Shown: positions 1 through 7,700 of the stretch, piece by piece
Position numbering within the stretch: the stretch's first letter is position 1
Layout of the letters: every line of letters begins with the position of its first letter
Assembly (NCBI GenBank): GCA_030597775.1
Contig: JAUVRF010000020.1
Coordinates: forward strand, 1-11,643
Direction: 5' to 3'
Length of the DNA: 11,643 nt
Origin: Methanobacteriota archaeon
Lineage (GTDB): Archaea; Thermoplasmatota; DTKX01; GCA-020343715
The notes under the pieces: model-generated
The model's database searches: none
Told to the model about the DNA's origin: nothing
The model's input: only the letters and a program-made list of their open reading frames with translations
Made by a program: the position numbers and the translations under genes

Positions 1-275
1 CCAGCGGTCGGCGTATCCAATCGGAGGATGAGTCGCCCTACGGTCGTCTTACCGCATCCCGTCTCACCCACGAGGGATATGACCTCGCCCCGGCGGATAT
101 CCATCGATATGTCGTCCACAGCCTTGACCTGCAGCTGCTCCTTCGACCAGAGCCCGGAAAGGCCCATCTTGATGTCGAAGTACATCTTCAGGTTGCGGAT
201 CTCGACAACATTCTCTCTGTCCATGTCCTCGACGGGAGGTATCGATGAACGTCGGCCTCGGTCACTTCCACTCAT
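1..275 (-). CDS. oppF: Oligopeptide ABC transporter ATP-binding protein, OppF/DppF-type (partial, N-terminal 91 residues)
   Basis: This is the second nucleotide-binding subunit of the peptide-type ABC importer; it should pair with OppD on the cytoplasmic face and hydrolyse ATP. Only 91 codons plus two bases are inside the window; the gene continues past base 1. I translated it by hand from the ATG at 275-273. A beta strand VVEIRNLKMYF (23-33) leads to VKAVDDISMDI (50-60), then the Walker A loop GETGCGKTT (70-78) and LILRLDTPTAG (82-92), which closely follows the OppF pattern GESGCGKST...LLRLxxPTSG. The insert between the first strands (MGLSGLWSKEQLQ) is typical of OppF, where this loop is longer than in OppD. 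The gene overlaps the end of oppD by 14 bp, implying cotranscription. An in-frame ATG at 224-222 (Met18) is a possible alternative start that would give a more usual N-terminus. Signature, Walker B and C-terminal domain lie outside the window. Confidence 0.9.
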   Translation of the reverse strand, partial: MSGSDRGRRSSIPPVEDMDRENVVEIRNLKMYFDIKMGLSGLWSKEQLQVKAVDDISMDIRRGEVISLVGETGCGKTTVGRLILRLDTPTA

Positions 276-1347
276 GTCCTCTGTTCTCCGCATCTGCCTT
301 CCAGCACCATACCAGGTGGTCTGGTCCCACCTCTGCTGGCTTTGGCGAGTACTTCTTGCACTTGTCCTTCATGTACTTGCATCTGGGATGGAACCTGCAA
401 CCCTTCGGCGGGTTCACCAGGGGCGGGGGCGACCCCGGGATCCCCTTGAGACGGTCCTTCATCTCCTCCTTGGTCCCCAAGATGGTGGGGATGGAATTGA
501 TGAGGCCAATGGTGTACGGATGCTGTGCATCGCAGAACAGGTCCGTGGTACGGGCCGTCTCCGCTATTCGGCCGGCGTACATCACCGCCATGCGGTTGGA
601 CATCTCAGCTACGCGAGAGATGTCGTGGCTTATCATCATCATCGACTGGTTGTGCTCTTCCTGGATGCGCTTGATCTCCTTGAGGATCTTGTAGGAGGTG
701 ATCACATCCAGGGCGGTGGTGGGCTCGTCGGCTATGATGAAGTCGGGCCGAAGTGCCAGGGCCATCGCGATGAGGGCCCTCTGCTTCATGCCCCCCGAGT
801 ACTCGTGGGGATAGTGGTCGATGCGATCGCGGTTGAGGTTGACGATGTCGTACAGCTTCTCTATGCGATACCGGGCGATCTCCCGCTCCTCCACGCGCAT
901 CCCAGCGAACTTCTCCCGGAACTCGTCATCTATCAGGCCAGGGAGGGAATCGGTGTGGGCCATGATGGCCTCCTCGATCTGGTCGCCCACCCTGTAAACG
1001 GGATTGAGGGCGTCCATCGCCCCTTGGAAGATGATGCTGATCTGGTCCCACCGGATGTCCCTGATGGCCTGGTTGAAGATGTCGATGGTGCCATCGTCGT
1101 TCACGAACTCGGTGAGGTCCTTACCCTTGAACTTGATGGAGCCGCCCTTAATGAATGCGTTCCTGGGCAAGAGCTGTGTGATGGCGTACGCGGTGGTGGT
1201 CTTCCCGCAACCGCTCTCCCCCACAACGCCCAGGGTCTCTCCCTCGTCAACGTGGAACGTGACATGGTCGACCGCCTCGACCCATCCGTCCTGGATCTTG
1301 AAATGCATCACCAGGTCATTGACTTCCAGTAGGTGTCCCATGTTCAT
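262..1347 (-). CDS. oppD: Oligopeptide/dipeptide ABC transporter ATP-binding protein, OppD/DppD-type
   Basis: A 361-residue cytoplasmic ATPase that should power peptide import together with OppF. All core motifs are intact: Walker A GESGCGKTT (43-51), Q-loop at Gln108 in IIFQGAMDALNP, ABC signature YSGGMKQR (183-190), Walker B FIIADE (203-208), D-loop ALD (212-214) and H-loop His241 in MISHD. The C-terminal oligopeptide-transporter extension (about 277-348) carries HPYT, the loop GIPGSPPPL (302-310) and the family cysteine motif GCRFHPRC, with cysteines at 317, 323, 330 and 348. In some family members such cysteines hold an iron-sulfur cluster; whether they do here is unknown. Length is normal for the family. 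The start is an ATGA overlap with the oppC stop; a second ATG two codons later is equally possible. It overlaps oppF by 14 bp at its end. Confidence 0.95.
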   Translation of the reverse strand: MNMGHLLEVNDLVMHFKIQDGWVEAVDHVTFHVDEGETLGVVGESGCGKTTTAYAITQLLPRNAFIKGGSIKFKGKDLTEFVNDDGTIDIFNQAIRDIRWDQISIIFQGAMDALNPVYRVGDQIEEAIMAHTDSLPGLIDDEFREKFAGMRVEEREIARYRIEKLYDIVNLNRDRIDHYPHEYSGGMKQRALIAMALALRPDFIIADEPTTALDVITSYKILKEIKRIQEEHNQSMMMISHDISRVAEMSNRMAVMYAGRIAETARTTDLFCDAQHPYTIGLINSIPTILGTKEEMKDRLKGIPGSPPPLVNPPKGCRFHPRCKYMKDKCKKYSPKPAEVGPDHLVWCWKADAENRGHEWK

Positions 1348-3650
1348 CTAGCCCTCAATCTTGGATTCACAACCTCGTCGAACGCCCTGCCTATCAGGTA
1401 GAAGGCGAGGGACAGCAGCGTGATGGCAAGGCCCGGTGGCAGCAACCACCAGGGCGCGGTCAGTGTGTTCCCCGAGATCTGGAGGAACTGGAGCATCATT
1501 CCCCAGGTGGTGGCCGTTGGATCGCCCATGCCCAGGAACGCGAGGATGGCCTCTGTGATGATGGCCGCCGATATAGTGAAGACCATGTACAGGAATGTGA
1601 GGGGGAGTACATTTGGACCCAGGTGCCGTAAGATGATCGTTCTATTGGAGGCGCCCGAGACCCTTGCAGCATCGATGAACGCCCGATTCTTCAGCGAGAG
1701 TGTCTGGGCCCGTATGACCCTGGCCACCCCTGCCCAACTAAATATCGCAATTATCAATATGATATTGCCGATGGATGGACCTAGGACGGCTGCCAATAGC
1801 AGGGCGACCACCAGGATGGGCAGGGTAAGGAAGATGTCCGTAAGACGCATCAGGATCGTGTCGACCCATCCTCCGTAGTATCCCGAGATGAGGCCCACGA
1901 TGGTCCCCAGGCCTGCGGATATCACCGCGGCCACGAGACCCACGACCAGCTCGGTCCGCGTGGCGTACAACAATTGGGTGAAGATGTCTCCCCCGAACAC
2001 GTCGGTGCCCAGGATGTACCGGTTGCCCGATGTGTACACACCAGGAGGTAGCGGCGCTGTGTATGTCCCCGACACGGACTGGACCCAGAGGACGGCGTCC
2101 ACTGTGACCATTGAATAGTAGTTCCCCTGGGCGGAACCCACGTTGTTCACGATGTTTCCCACGTAGGATATCGTGGTGTGCGTACCCCCTCCCACCGCCT
2201 GGAATGTGGCGTCCAGCTGCATCGTCTCCTTGAGGATGACGATCTGCTGGGCCTCTGTCATGAATATGTAGTTGCGGCTGGAGAAGATGTAGTCCGGACG
2301 GCCCACTATGGGGGCGCCCGTCATGTTGTACCATGTCCTGTTGCCCCTGATGGATCCGGTCTCCGGGTCCACCGAAGCGATGAAGCCGAGTTCCCCCGTG
2401 GTGCCGGTCACGACCAGGTTACCGCGGAAGGTCGGCCATATGCCCATGGGTCGGGGTTCCCTCATGCTGCTCGTCACGAGGGTCGAGGTCCAGTTGTTGG
2501 TGCCGTTTATCCTCAGCACGGAGTACAGGAACTGGGAGTCGGTGGCCAGGATTATCCTGTCCTTCCCAATTGGCTCCGAGGGATGCTCCTTCGCGATGGA
2601 GATGGGGCGGTTGGGGATGGGTTCAACGGAGTCGCGATCCCAGAAGTCGCGGATCTCCTCGTAGGTGACGTACCAGAGCATCTCGCCGATCGCCACGTTA
2701 CGGACCCTTCCACCGGTCTTGTTGTAGTCGAGGTAGATGGCAGCGATCCCCTCGGTGGTGGGCACGACGATCATGCTCCCGTTCTCCACCAGGGGAATGT
2801 TCAGGATGATGGGTTCCCCGATGATGGTGGTCCCGTTGGTCTCGTTGAAATCGTCCATCGTGACGATATCGTAGAACCGTTTCTCCCGGAACTCACCGTA
2901 CGCCGGGTTGGGGGGTATGCGGGCGCACATGGCGAGGGTGGTCTCGTTGGCGAAGCTGTGCAGGTACTCCCCCTCGCTGTTCTGCGGGCTCCACCTGTTC
3001 CATAGGTTGCTGTACCAGATCGGCTCGAAGTCCAGGGACACCTCTGCCCTGACGATGAAGGTGTCGAAGGTGAGCTCGTACATCGTATCACCGGCGAAGG
3101 CGGTGAAGTGCTCGTTCCTGAAGGTCGTCGGCAACAGGATGGTGATGTTCTGGGGTATTACATGGGTGGAGTTGGATAATATCTGAAGACCCCGGCCACC
3201 CTCGATTGCCTTGTCGTCCACGACGAATTTCAATGCATGGCCACCGTCGGAGTATATGATGACCTCCTCGAGGCGTTGATCACCGCGGTAACCGACAGGC
3301 GGATACCAGAGCTCCGACGCTGGGTCGTCCAGTCCGAGGGTTGCGTTCGCCTCGATCACCTCATGAACGTTGTCGGCCAGGAAGACGTCCTCCTGGGGGG
3401 CCAGGAAGTCAAGGTCGTAGGGTGCTATCCAGGGAGCGAATACAGCCATGAAGACGAATATGAACATGATGGTGAGACCGGTGAGGCCCGCCTTGCTCTG
3501 CTTGTAGAGCTTCCAGCCCCGGCTGAAGCTCCTCCGCCAACGGGAGAGGGTCCTCTTCCAGTTGGGAACGGTGAGGAGCTCGGTCTCCTCCTCGTCCGGC
3601 TCCATCATCCCGGCGGCTCCGGGCATGCCGTCATTCTTCGTTCCGCTCAT
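1344..3650 (-). CDS. oppC: Peptide-type ABC transporter permease OppC/DppC with a large extracellular insertion
   Basis: A 768-residue permease, against roughly 280-320 for ordinary OppC/DppC. Residues 1-50 are a cytoplasmic tail, acidic at first and then basic. TM1 spans about 55-77 and ends in FAPWIAPYDL, a typical OppC motif. The usual next motif, GTDxxGxD, appears only at 548-555 (GTDVFGGD), so about 465 residues (80-545) are inserted outside the cell. The rest is ordinary OppC: further helices between about 566 and 645, the EAA cytoplasmic loop AARVSGASNRTIILRHLGPN (661-680) that contacts the ATPase, two more helices (about 682-706 and 733-755) and the C-terminus VNPRLRAR. The insertion is rich in beta strands, and its second half has blade-like segments such as TGTTGELGFIASVDPETG (415-432), suggesting a beta-propeller; this is inference. 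It holds 12 N-glycosylation sequons. It starts in an ATGA overlap with oppB and ends in one with oppD. Confidence 0.93.
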   Translation of the reverse strand: MSGTKNDGMPGAAGMMEPDEEETELLTVPNWKRTLSRWRRSFSRGWKLYKQSKAGLTGLTIMFIFVFMAVFAPWIAPYDLDFLAPQEDVFLADNVHEVIEANATLGLDDPASELWYPPVGYRGDQRLEEVIIYSDGGHALKFVVDDKAIEGGRGLQILSNSTHVIPQNITILLPTTFRNEHFTAFAGDTMYELTFDTFIVRAEVSLDFEPIWYSNLWNRWSPQNSEGEYLHSFANETTLAMCARIPPNPAYGEFREKRFYDIVTMDDFNETNGTTIIGEPIILNIPLVENGSMIVVPTTEGIAAIYLDYNKTGGRVRNVAIGEMLWYVTYEEIRDFWDRDSVEPIPNRPISIAKEHPSEPIGKDRIILATDSQFLYSVLRINGTNNWTSTLVTSSMREPRPMGIWPTFRGNLVVTGTTGELGFIASVDPETGSIRGNRTWYNMTGAPIVGRPDYIFSSRNYIFMTEAQQIVILKETMQLDATFQAVGGGTHTTISYVGNIVNNVGSAQGNYYSMVTVDAVLWVQSVSGTYTAPLPPGVYTSGNRYILGTDVFGGDIFTQLLYATRTELVVGLVAAVISAGLGTIVGLISGYYGGWVDTILMRLTDIFLTLPILVVALLLAAVLGPSIGNIILIIAIFSWAGVARVIRAQTLSLKNRAFIDAARVSGASNRTIILRHLGPNVLPLTFLYMVFTISAAIITEAILAFLGMGDPTATTWGMMLQFLQISGNTLTAPWWLLPPGLAITLLSLAFYLIGRAFDEVVNPRLRAR

Positions 3651-4615
3651 TCAGTAACACGTATCCTCGGGTCCAGGAACCCGTACAGTATATCAGCGAA
3701 GAGATTGCCTATCAGGACCATCAGCGCAAGGATGTAAAGTGTGGCCGAAGCTGTAGGGAAATCTAGGGATGTCAGGGAATCGATGTAGAGCAGACCGACC
3801 CCCGGGAAGCTGAAGACCTGTTCGAGTACGACAGCACCTCCCATGGCGAAAGCCAATGATATTACGAACGCGGTCGCCACGGGGAGGGTAGCGTTGCGGG
3901 CGGCGTGCTTGAACAGCACGCTCCGTTCGGGGATCCCCTTGGCGACGGCCGTCAGGATATAGTTCTCACCGATGGTCTCCAGCATGCTCGTTCTCATCAG
4001 AAGGATCGTACCCGCCAGGGACAGAAGGACCAGTGTGATCAGGGGCAGGAATGTGTGGTGTACCACCTCCCACCATCGATATGGATAGACCTGGGGCCAT
4101 GCTGTCAAGGGGAACCATCCTAACTGGAAAGAGAAGATGAAGAGGAAGATCAGACCTATCCAGAATGATGGCATGTTGTAGAACAACAGGGAGGTCAGGA
4201 CCGCGGACCCGTCCGCGATGCCTCCCCTCCTCCATCCGATGTAGGCACCGACCAGGATGCCGACGACGTACGAGATGACAACGGCCATGCCGAATAGGAA
4301 CAGGGTCCTCGGTATCCTCTCGGCGAGCAGGTCATTCACGCTGACCCCCTGGGTGTAGGAGATACCGAAATCGAAGGTCAGCATGTTCCTCATGTAGATG
4401 AGGTATCGTTCGAAGGGGGGCCTGTCGAACCCGAACAGCTCTATCATGTACTCCTTCTGGGAGGGCTTGATGAGAGGGTTCTGCGAGAGCAGATCGATGG
4501 GGGTCGCAGGCAACATCTCGAAAAGGATGAAGGTGACAGTGAGGATGATAAGGAGGGTTATGAACGTCTGGATGATGCGTCCAACGATGTACCTTATCAG
4601 GTTCCAGTTCACCAT
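3647..4615 (-). CDS. oppB: Peptide-type ABC transporter permease OppB/DppB
   Basis: A 322-residue integral membrane permease of normal family length that should form the translocation channel with OppC. TM1 covers about 9-32 (IVGRIIQTFITLLIILTVTF), followed by the extracellular loop with FGFDRPPFERYLIYMRNMLT (61-80) and FDFGISY, both standard OppB features. Further helices lie near 104-126, 138-163, 189-208, 244-264 and 291-313. The EAA loop is GENYILTAVAKGIPERSVLF (216-235), continuing KHAARNATLP, which docks to an ATPase. It ends GFLDPRIRVTE, typical of OppB. No unusual insertion is seen, in contrast to OppC. The ATG at 4615 follows a modest GGGGGA Shine-Dalgarno-like run. It is the first gene of the oppBCDF unit, preceded by its own probable promoter and an inverted repeat, and its stop overlaps the oppC start (ATGA). 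Confidence 0.94.
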   Translation of the reverse strand: MVNWNLIRYIVGRIIQTFITLLIILTVTFILFEMLPATPIDLLSQNPLIKPSQKEYMIELFGFDRPPFERYLIYMRNMLTFDFGISYTQGVSVNDLLAERIPRTLFLFGMAVVISYVVGILVGAYIGWRRGGIADGSAVLTSLLFYNMPSFWIGLIFLFIFSFQLGWFPLTAWPQVYPYRWWEVVHHTFLPLITLVLLSLAGTILLMRTSMLETIGENYILTAVAKGIPERSVLFKHAARNATLPVATAFVISLAFAMGGAVVLEQVFSFPGVGLLYIDSLTSLDFPTASATLYILALMVLIGNLFADILYGFLDPRIRVTE

Positions 4616-4646
4616 CCAAAGGTCCCCCAGTATCCACCATTCTATT

Positions 4647-4672
4647 GCTCAGGTCCGGGTAATGACCTGAGC
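4647..4672. promoter_or_regulatory. Perfect 9-bp inverted repeat in the oppB leader region
   Basis: GCTCAGGTC at 4647-4655 is followed after 8 bases by GACCTGAGC at 4664-4672, an exact inverted repeat. It lies 31 bp ahead of the oppB start and at the expected transcription start if the TTAAATT element at 4686-4692 is the TATA box. It could be an operator for a dimeric repressor or a stem-loop in the oppB leader. No T-tract follows on the minus strand, so it is not an obvious terminator. Confidence 0.5.
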
Positions 4673-4682
4673 TAATCTACCT

Positions 4683-4694
4683 CCGAATTTAAGG
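4683..4694 (-). promoter_or_regulatory. Possible TATA box for the oppBCDF operon
   Basis: The minus strand reads CCTTAAATTCGG here, the most AT-rich short element between the terminator of the binding-protein gene and oppB. At typical archaeal spacing it would place the transcription start near 4660-4665, giving a leader of about 45-50 nt. The match to a strong TATA box is only moderate; the call rests mainly on the preceding terminator, which makes a separate promoter necessary. Confidence 0.35.
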
Positions 4695-4720
4695 CACTTT
4701 CTATCGAAGACCGGTCGGTT

Positions 4721-4769
4721 CTAAGAAAAAGGAAAAAAAGAAGAGGGGTGGGGGGACCGAAGTCCCCCC
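4721..4769 (-). terminator. Hairpin plus T-tract terminator of the solute-binding protein gene
   Basis: On the minus strand, GGGGGGAC, a TTCG loop and GTCCCCCC (4769-4750) form a perfect 8-bp stem closed as C(UUCG)G, a very stable tetraloop. About ten bases later comes a run of seven Ts, then CC and five more Ts (to about 4725). It lies about 30 bp past the stop codon of the gene ending at 4800. Archaeal termination depends mainly on the T-tract; the hairpin may protect the mRNA 3' end. Confidence 0.75.
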
Positions 4770-4799
4770 AAGATCTCCTCGGGATCCCTCCAGACCAGC

Positions 4800-7700
4800 C
4801 TATGACTCCTCCAGCTGCTCCTCGGGCTCCGGCTCCGCTACGGGTTCGGGTTCCGGCTCCGGCTCCGGTTCGGGTTCCGGCTCGGGGGCTGGTGCCTCTC
4901 CGCCACCACGGGACATCATCACGACCACAAGGATGAGGACGATGACGATGACCGCGATGACTATGTAGAGCCACGTGTAGTCAGTGTCCTCCTCCTCCGG
5001 CGGTTCGATAACCTGCTCATCGACCTCGAAGTCGGTCTCATCCTCAGCGAACAGGCCCTCGTCATCCGTGGCGTTGATGTCCACGTCGTAGGTATCGAGG
5101 GCTAGTTCGGTGTAGTTATAGGTGTAGGTGTTTCCTACGCCCGCAACCATCTGCATCCAGTCACCCTCGTTCAACCTTACCCTAACTGAGGCCACGCCGT
5201 GATCGTCGGTGACATCACACGAAATGGTCATGTCGGTGGCGACGGTCCTGGTGCCCGAGGTCGGAGCCAGGTTAAGGATCTCCGGTGGGTCGTTCTCCAC
5301 AGGGGGTTCGAGGGTCTTGAAGGAGACCGTGTCGGTGTCGGAAAGGTCAACGGTGTTGTACCCTACGACCACGATGGTGTGGTCGCCTACAGTAAGGTCA
5401 CTGTAGGTGTACGACCAGGTCTCGCCGTCGATGGTAGCAAGCATTAGATTGCCCTCATCGAGCTTGACCGTTACTTCCTTGATCCCCTGCACGTCGGTTA
5501 TGGTCCCGGTGACCAGCACAGTGGTGGCTGAGCTCTCGGAACCATCCTCGGGGGCGGTCATCGCCACCTCTGGCGGGTAGAGGACTACCGGCGTGAAGGC
5601 AACGACTGCGTGGGCAGCACTTGCCGCACCGAAACCGATCTCCGCTACCGAAGAAGCCACAGCACCGACGGCGAATTCCTCGCCTTCGAGGATCTCGGGC
5701 AGGGTGTAAGTGACAACACCCTCGCCGTTTTCGTCAGTGACTATGCTCATCGCCGAAAGGGATCCACCCTGGAGGGTGAACTCGACGGTTAAGTCCTCTT
5801 GCGGGTTCCCGAACTCGTCTATCACCGTGATGGGGATCTCCGATTCCGCTCCCGTCTCACCCTCTTCTTGGATGATCGGGGATGCATCCACCGATATGTA
5901 GAGCTGGATGGGCACATTGAAGATCTCCACCGATGTGAAGACGCTCCATCCGTAATCGGGCGCCGCCTCCATGTACAGCGGTTGCTTGACCGGGTTCGAA
6001 AGGGGATTGCCACTCGAGTCCTCGGAGAGACCCGTAATGGTTGCTGAGGTCCTGCCGGTGACATCGGTGACCGATCCCGACTCGATATCGAAGAAGGGAA
6101 CGCCGCCATAGACCTGTACCCAGGCATCGATGTCGATGTCGGATATCGGGTCACCGTTCTGGTCGTAGGCCCAAAGACCCACGCTGGTGACGTTACCAGG
6201 GGCGAAGGAGCGGACCACGCCGGTGCTGAAGTCGGCCGCCACCGAAGCGATGGTGTCCGTCTTCAGCATTACGAACTCGGTCTTCCACGCGGTCTCACCG
6301 TTGATCTGCCACCAGAAGTTGGCGTAGTCGGGGGTCGAGAAGAAGCCGGCCTTCCCGTTGGGGACAATGATCAGCTGCGGAACGTTGTCCGATAGCACCA
6401 CAGTGTCCCTCTCTACCTGCACCTGCCAGTGGCCACCCTCGATCTGCACGGCGGTCATGTCCTCCAGTTCCTGGACGGGACCACCGTACCAATCGTCGTA
6501 GATGAACTCCCACGAGTCGTACAGGTTGTTGGGAATGTCCGCGATCTCCTGGTCGGTCATCTTGTCGGACAAGAAGTACCCACCAGCGGCCATGGCTCCA
6601 CCATCGACATCCGTGAAGATGTTGATGCCGGAGTAGTCCAACAGGCTGCTCCACAGATAGTCTGGGGCGTCCACCATCGTGGTGGTGCTGCCATCGGAGG
6701 GCTGGCCGATGATGAACGAGACAGGAACGTCCGCGTCCATGTCCTTGATGTCCTTGACCCACACGTCCCAGGTCAGGCTACCGCCCGAGTCGGGTGCGAG
6801 CATCGGCTGCTCGGCGATGGTGAAGTAACCACCGTAGAGGTCCTTAGTTGTGGGGCCCTCGAAGAGCAGACTCGCGCCGGCGCCGACGGAAAATGATCTC
6901 GCCTCGTTGGTGAAGAACACCTGGGTCGCATTGGTATCGGCGGTCTCGTCCCAATTGACCATGAACGTTGCCTCGCCGGTCGCGCTGGTCACCATGGTCT
7001 CAGTAGCGGTTTCGATTCCATCCATATTTGAGTACGACGCGGTGATCTCCTCGCCAGACATGGATACACCCAGCTCGTTGAACACGAACACGGAGATGTT
7101 GGTGGTATCGTTCGTGGCGTTGCATGCCACTTTCGAGACATCCGTTATCTGGATGAACTGCCACGTGCTGGGATCCTCGTTGAAGAGGACCAGGAACTGG
7201 GTCACCGTATTGATGTTTGCCACGGTGTAATCACCAGCGATCGCTGCGGACAGGGACAGGCGGACCTCGATGTGCTTGTTCATCGGGAACGAGGCCGGTG
7301 CGGTGTATACTATCTTGCCGTATCCATCCGCGTCGGTCGTGACCGTGTCAGAGTCCACGCTTCCGTAGCCCATCAGTCCCACATCCAGCTCGATGTCGTG
7401 ACCCTCGATCCCGGCACCGGCCGAGTCAAGTAGCCACATGTCCACATCGGTGCTGTCTCCGGGTCCGAGGAACAGGTCTGCGGGCTCCACGTACAGGAAC
7501 GCTATTGGTGGCGTGCCTGCAACGACACTCACGATCCTGCTGAGCTCGGCCGCGGTACCTTCGGAGTCCACATCCACGTCGATCGTGACGTACGAGTGCT
7601 TTGTTCCCGTAGCCATGAAGGAGAAGACACCGTTATCATCCGTCACTCCCGTTTCTGGGTCGAAGGTGACGCCGCTCGGAGAGGTCACGTCGACCGTGGC

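Noticed and set aside
28..1332. A long plus-strand open frame (434 codons) opposite oppD.
   Set aside because: It lies fully antisense to a gene with every ABC ATPase motif, has no recognisable domain and reads as low-complexity His/Asp/Val-rich shadow, as expected opposite GC-rich coding DNA.
2178..3005. A 275-codon plus-strand frame opposite the OppC ectodomain.
   Set aside because: Antisense shadow without motifs. The OppC frame is intact and continuous through this region, including family motifs on both sides.
4332..4640. Upstream ATG at 4640 as a longer oppB start.
   Set aside because: It is out of frame with oppB; the oppB start at 4615 gives the normal N-terminus directly before TM1.
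4709..4716. GACCGGTC, an 8-bp palindrome ahead of the possible oppB TATA box.
   Set aside because: Short and GC-rich; expected by chance in a window of this composition, and no second copy was seen nearby.
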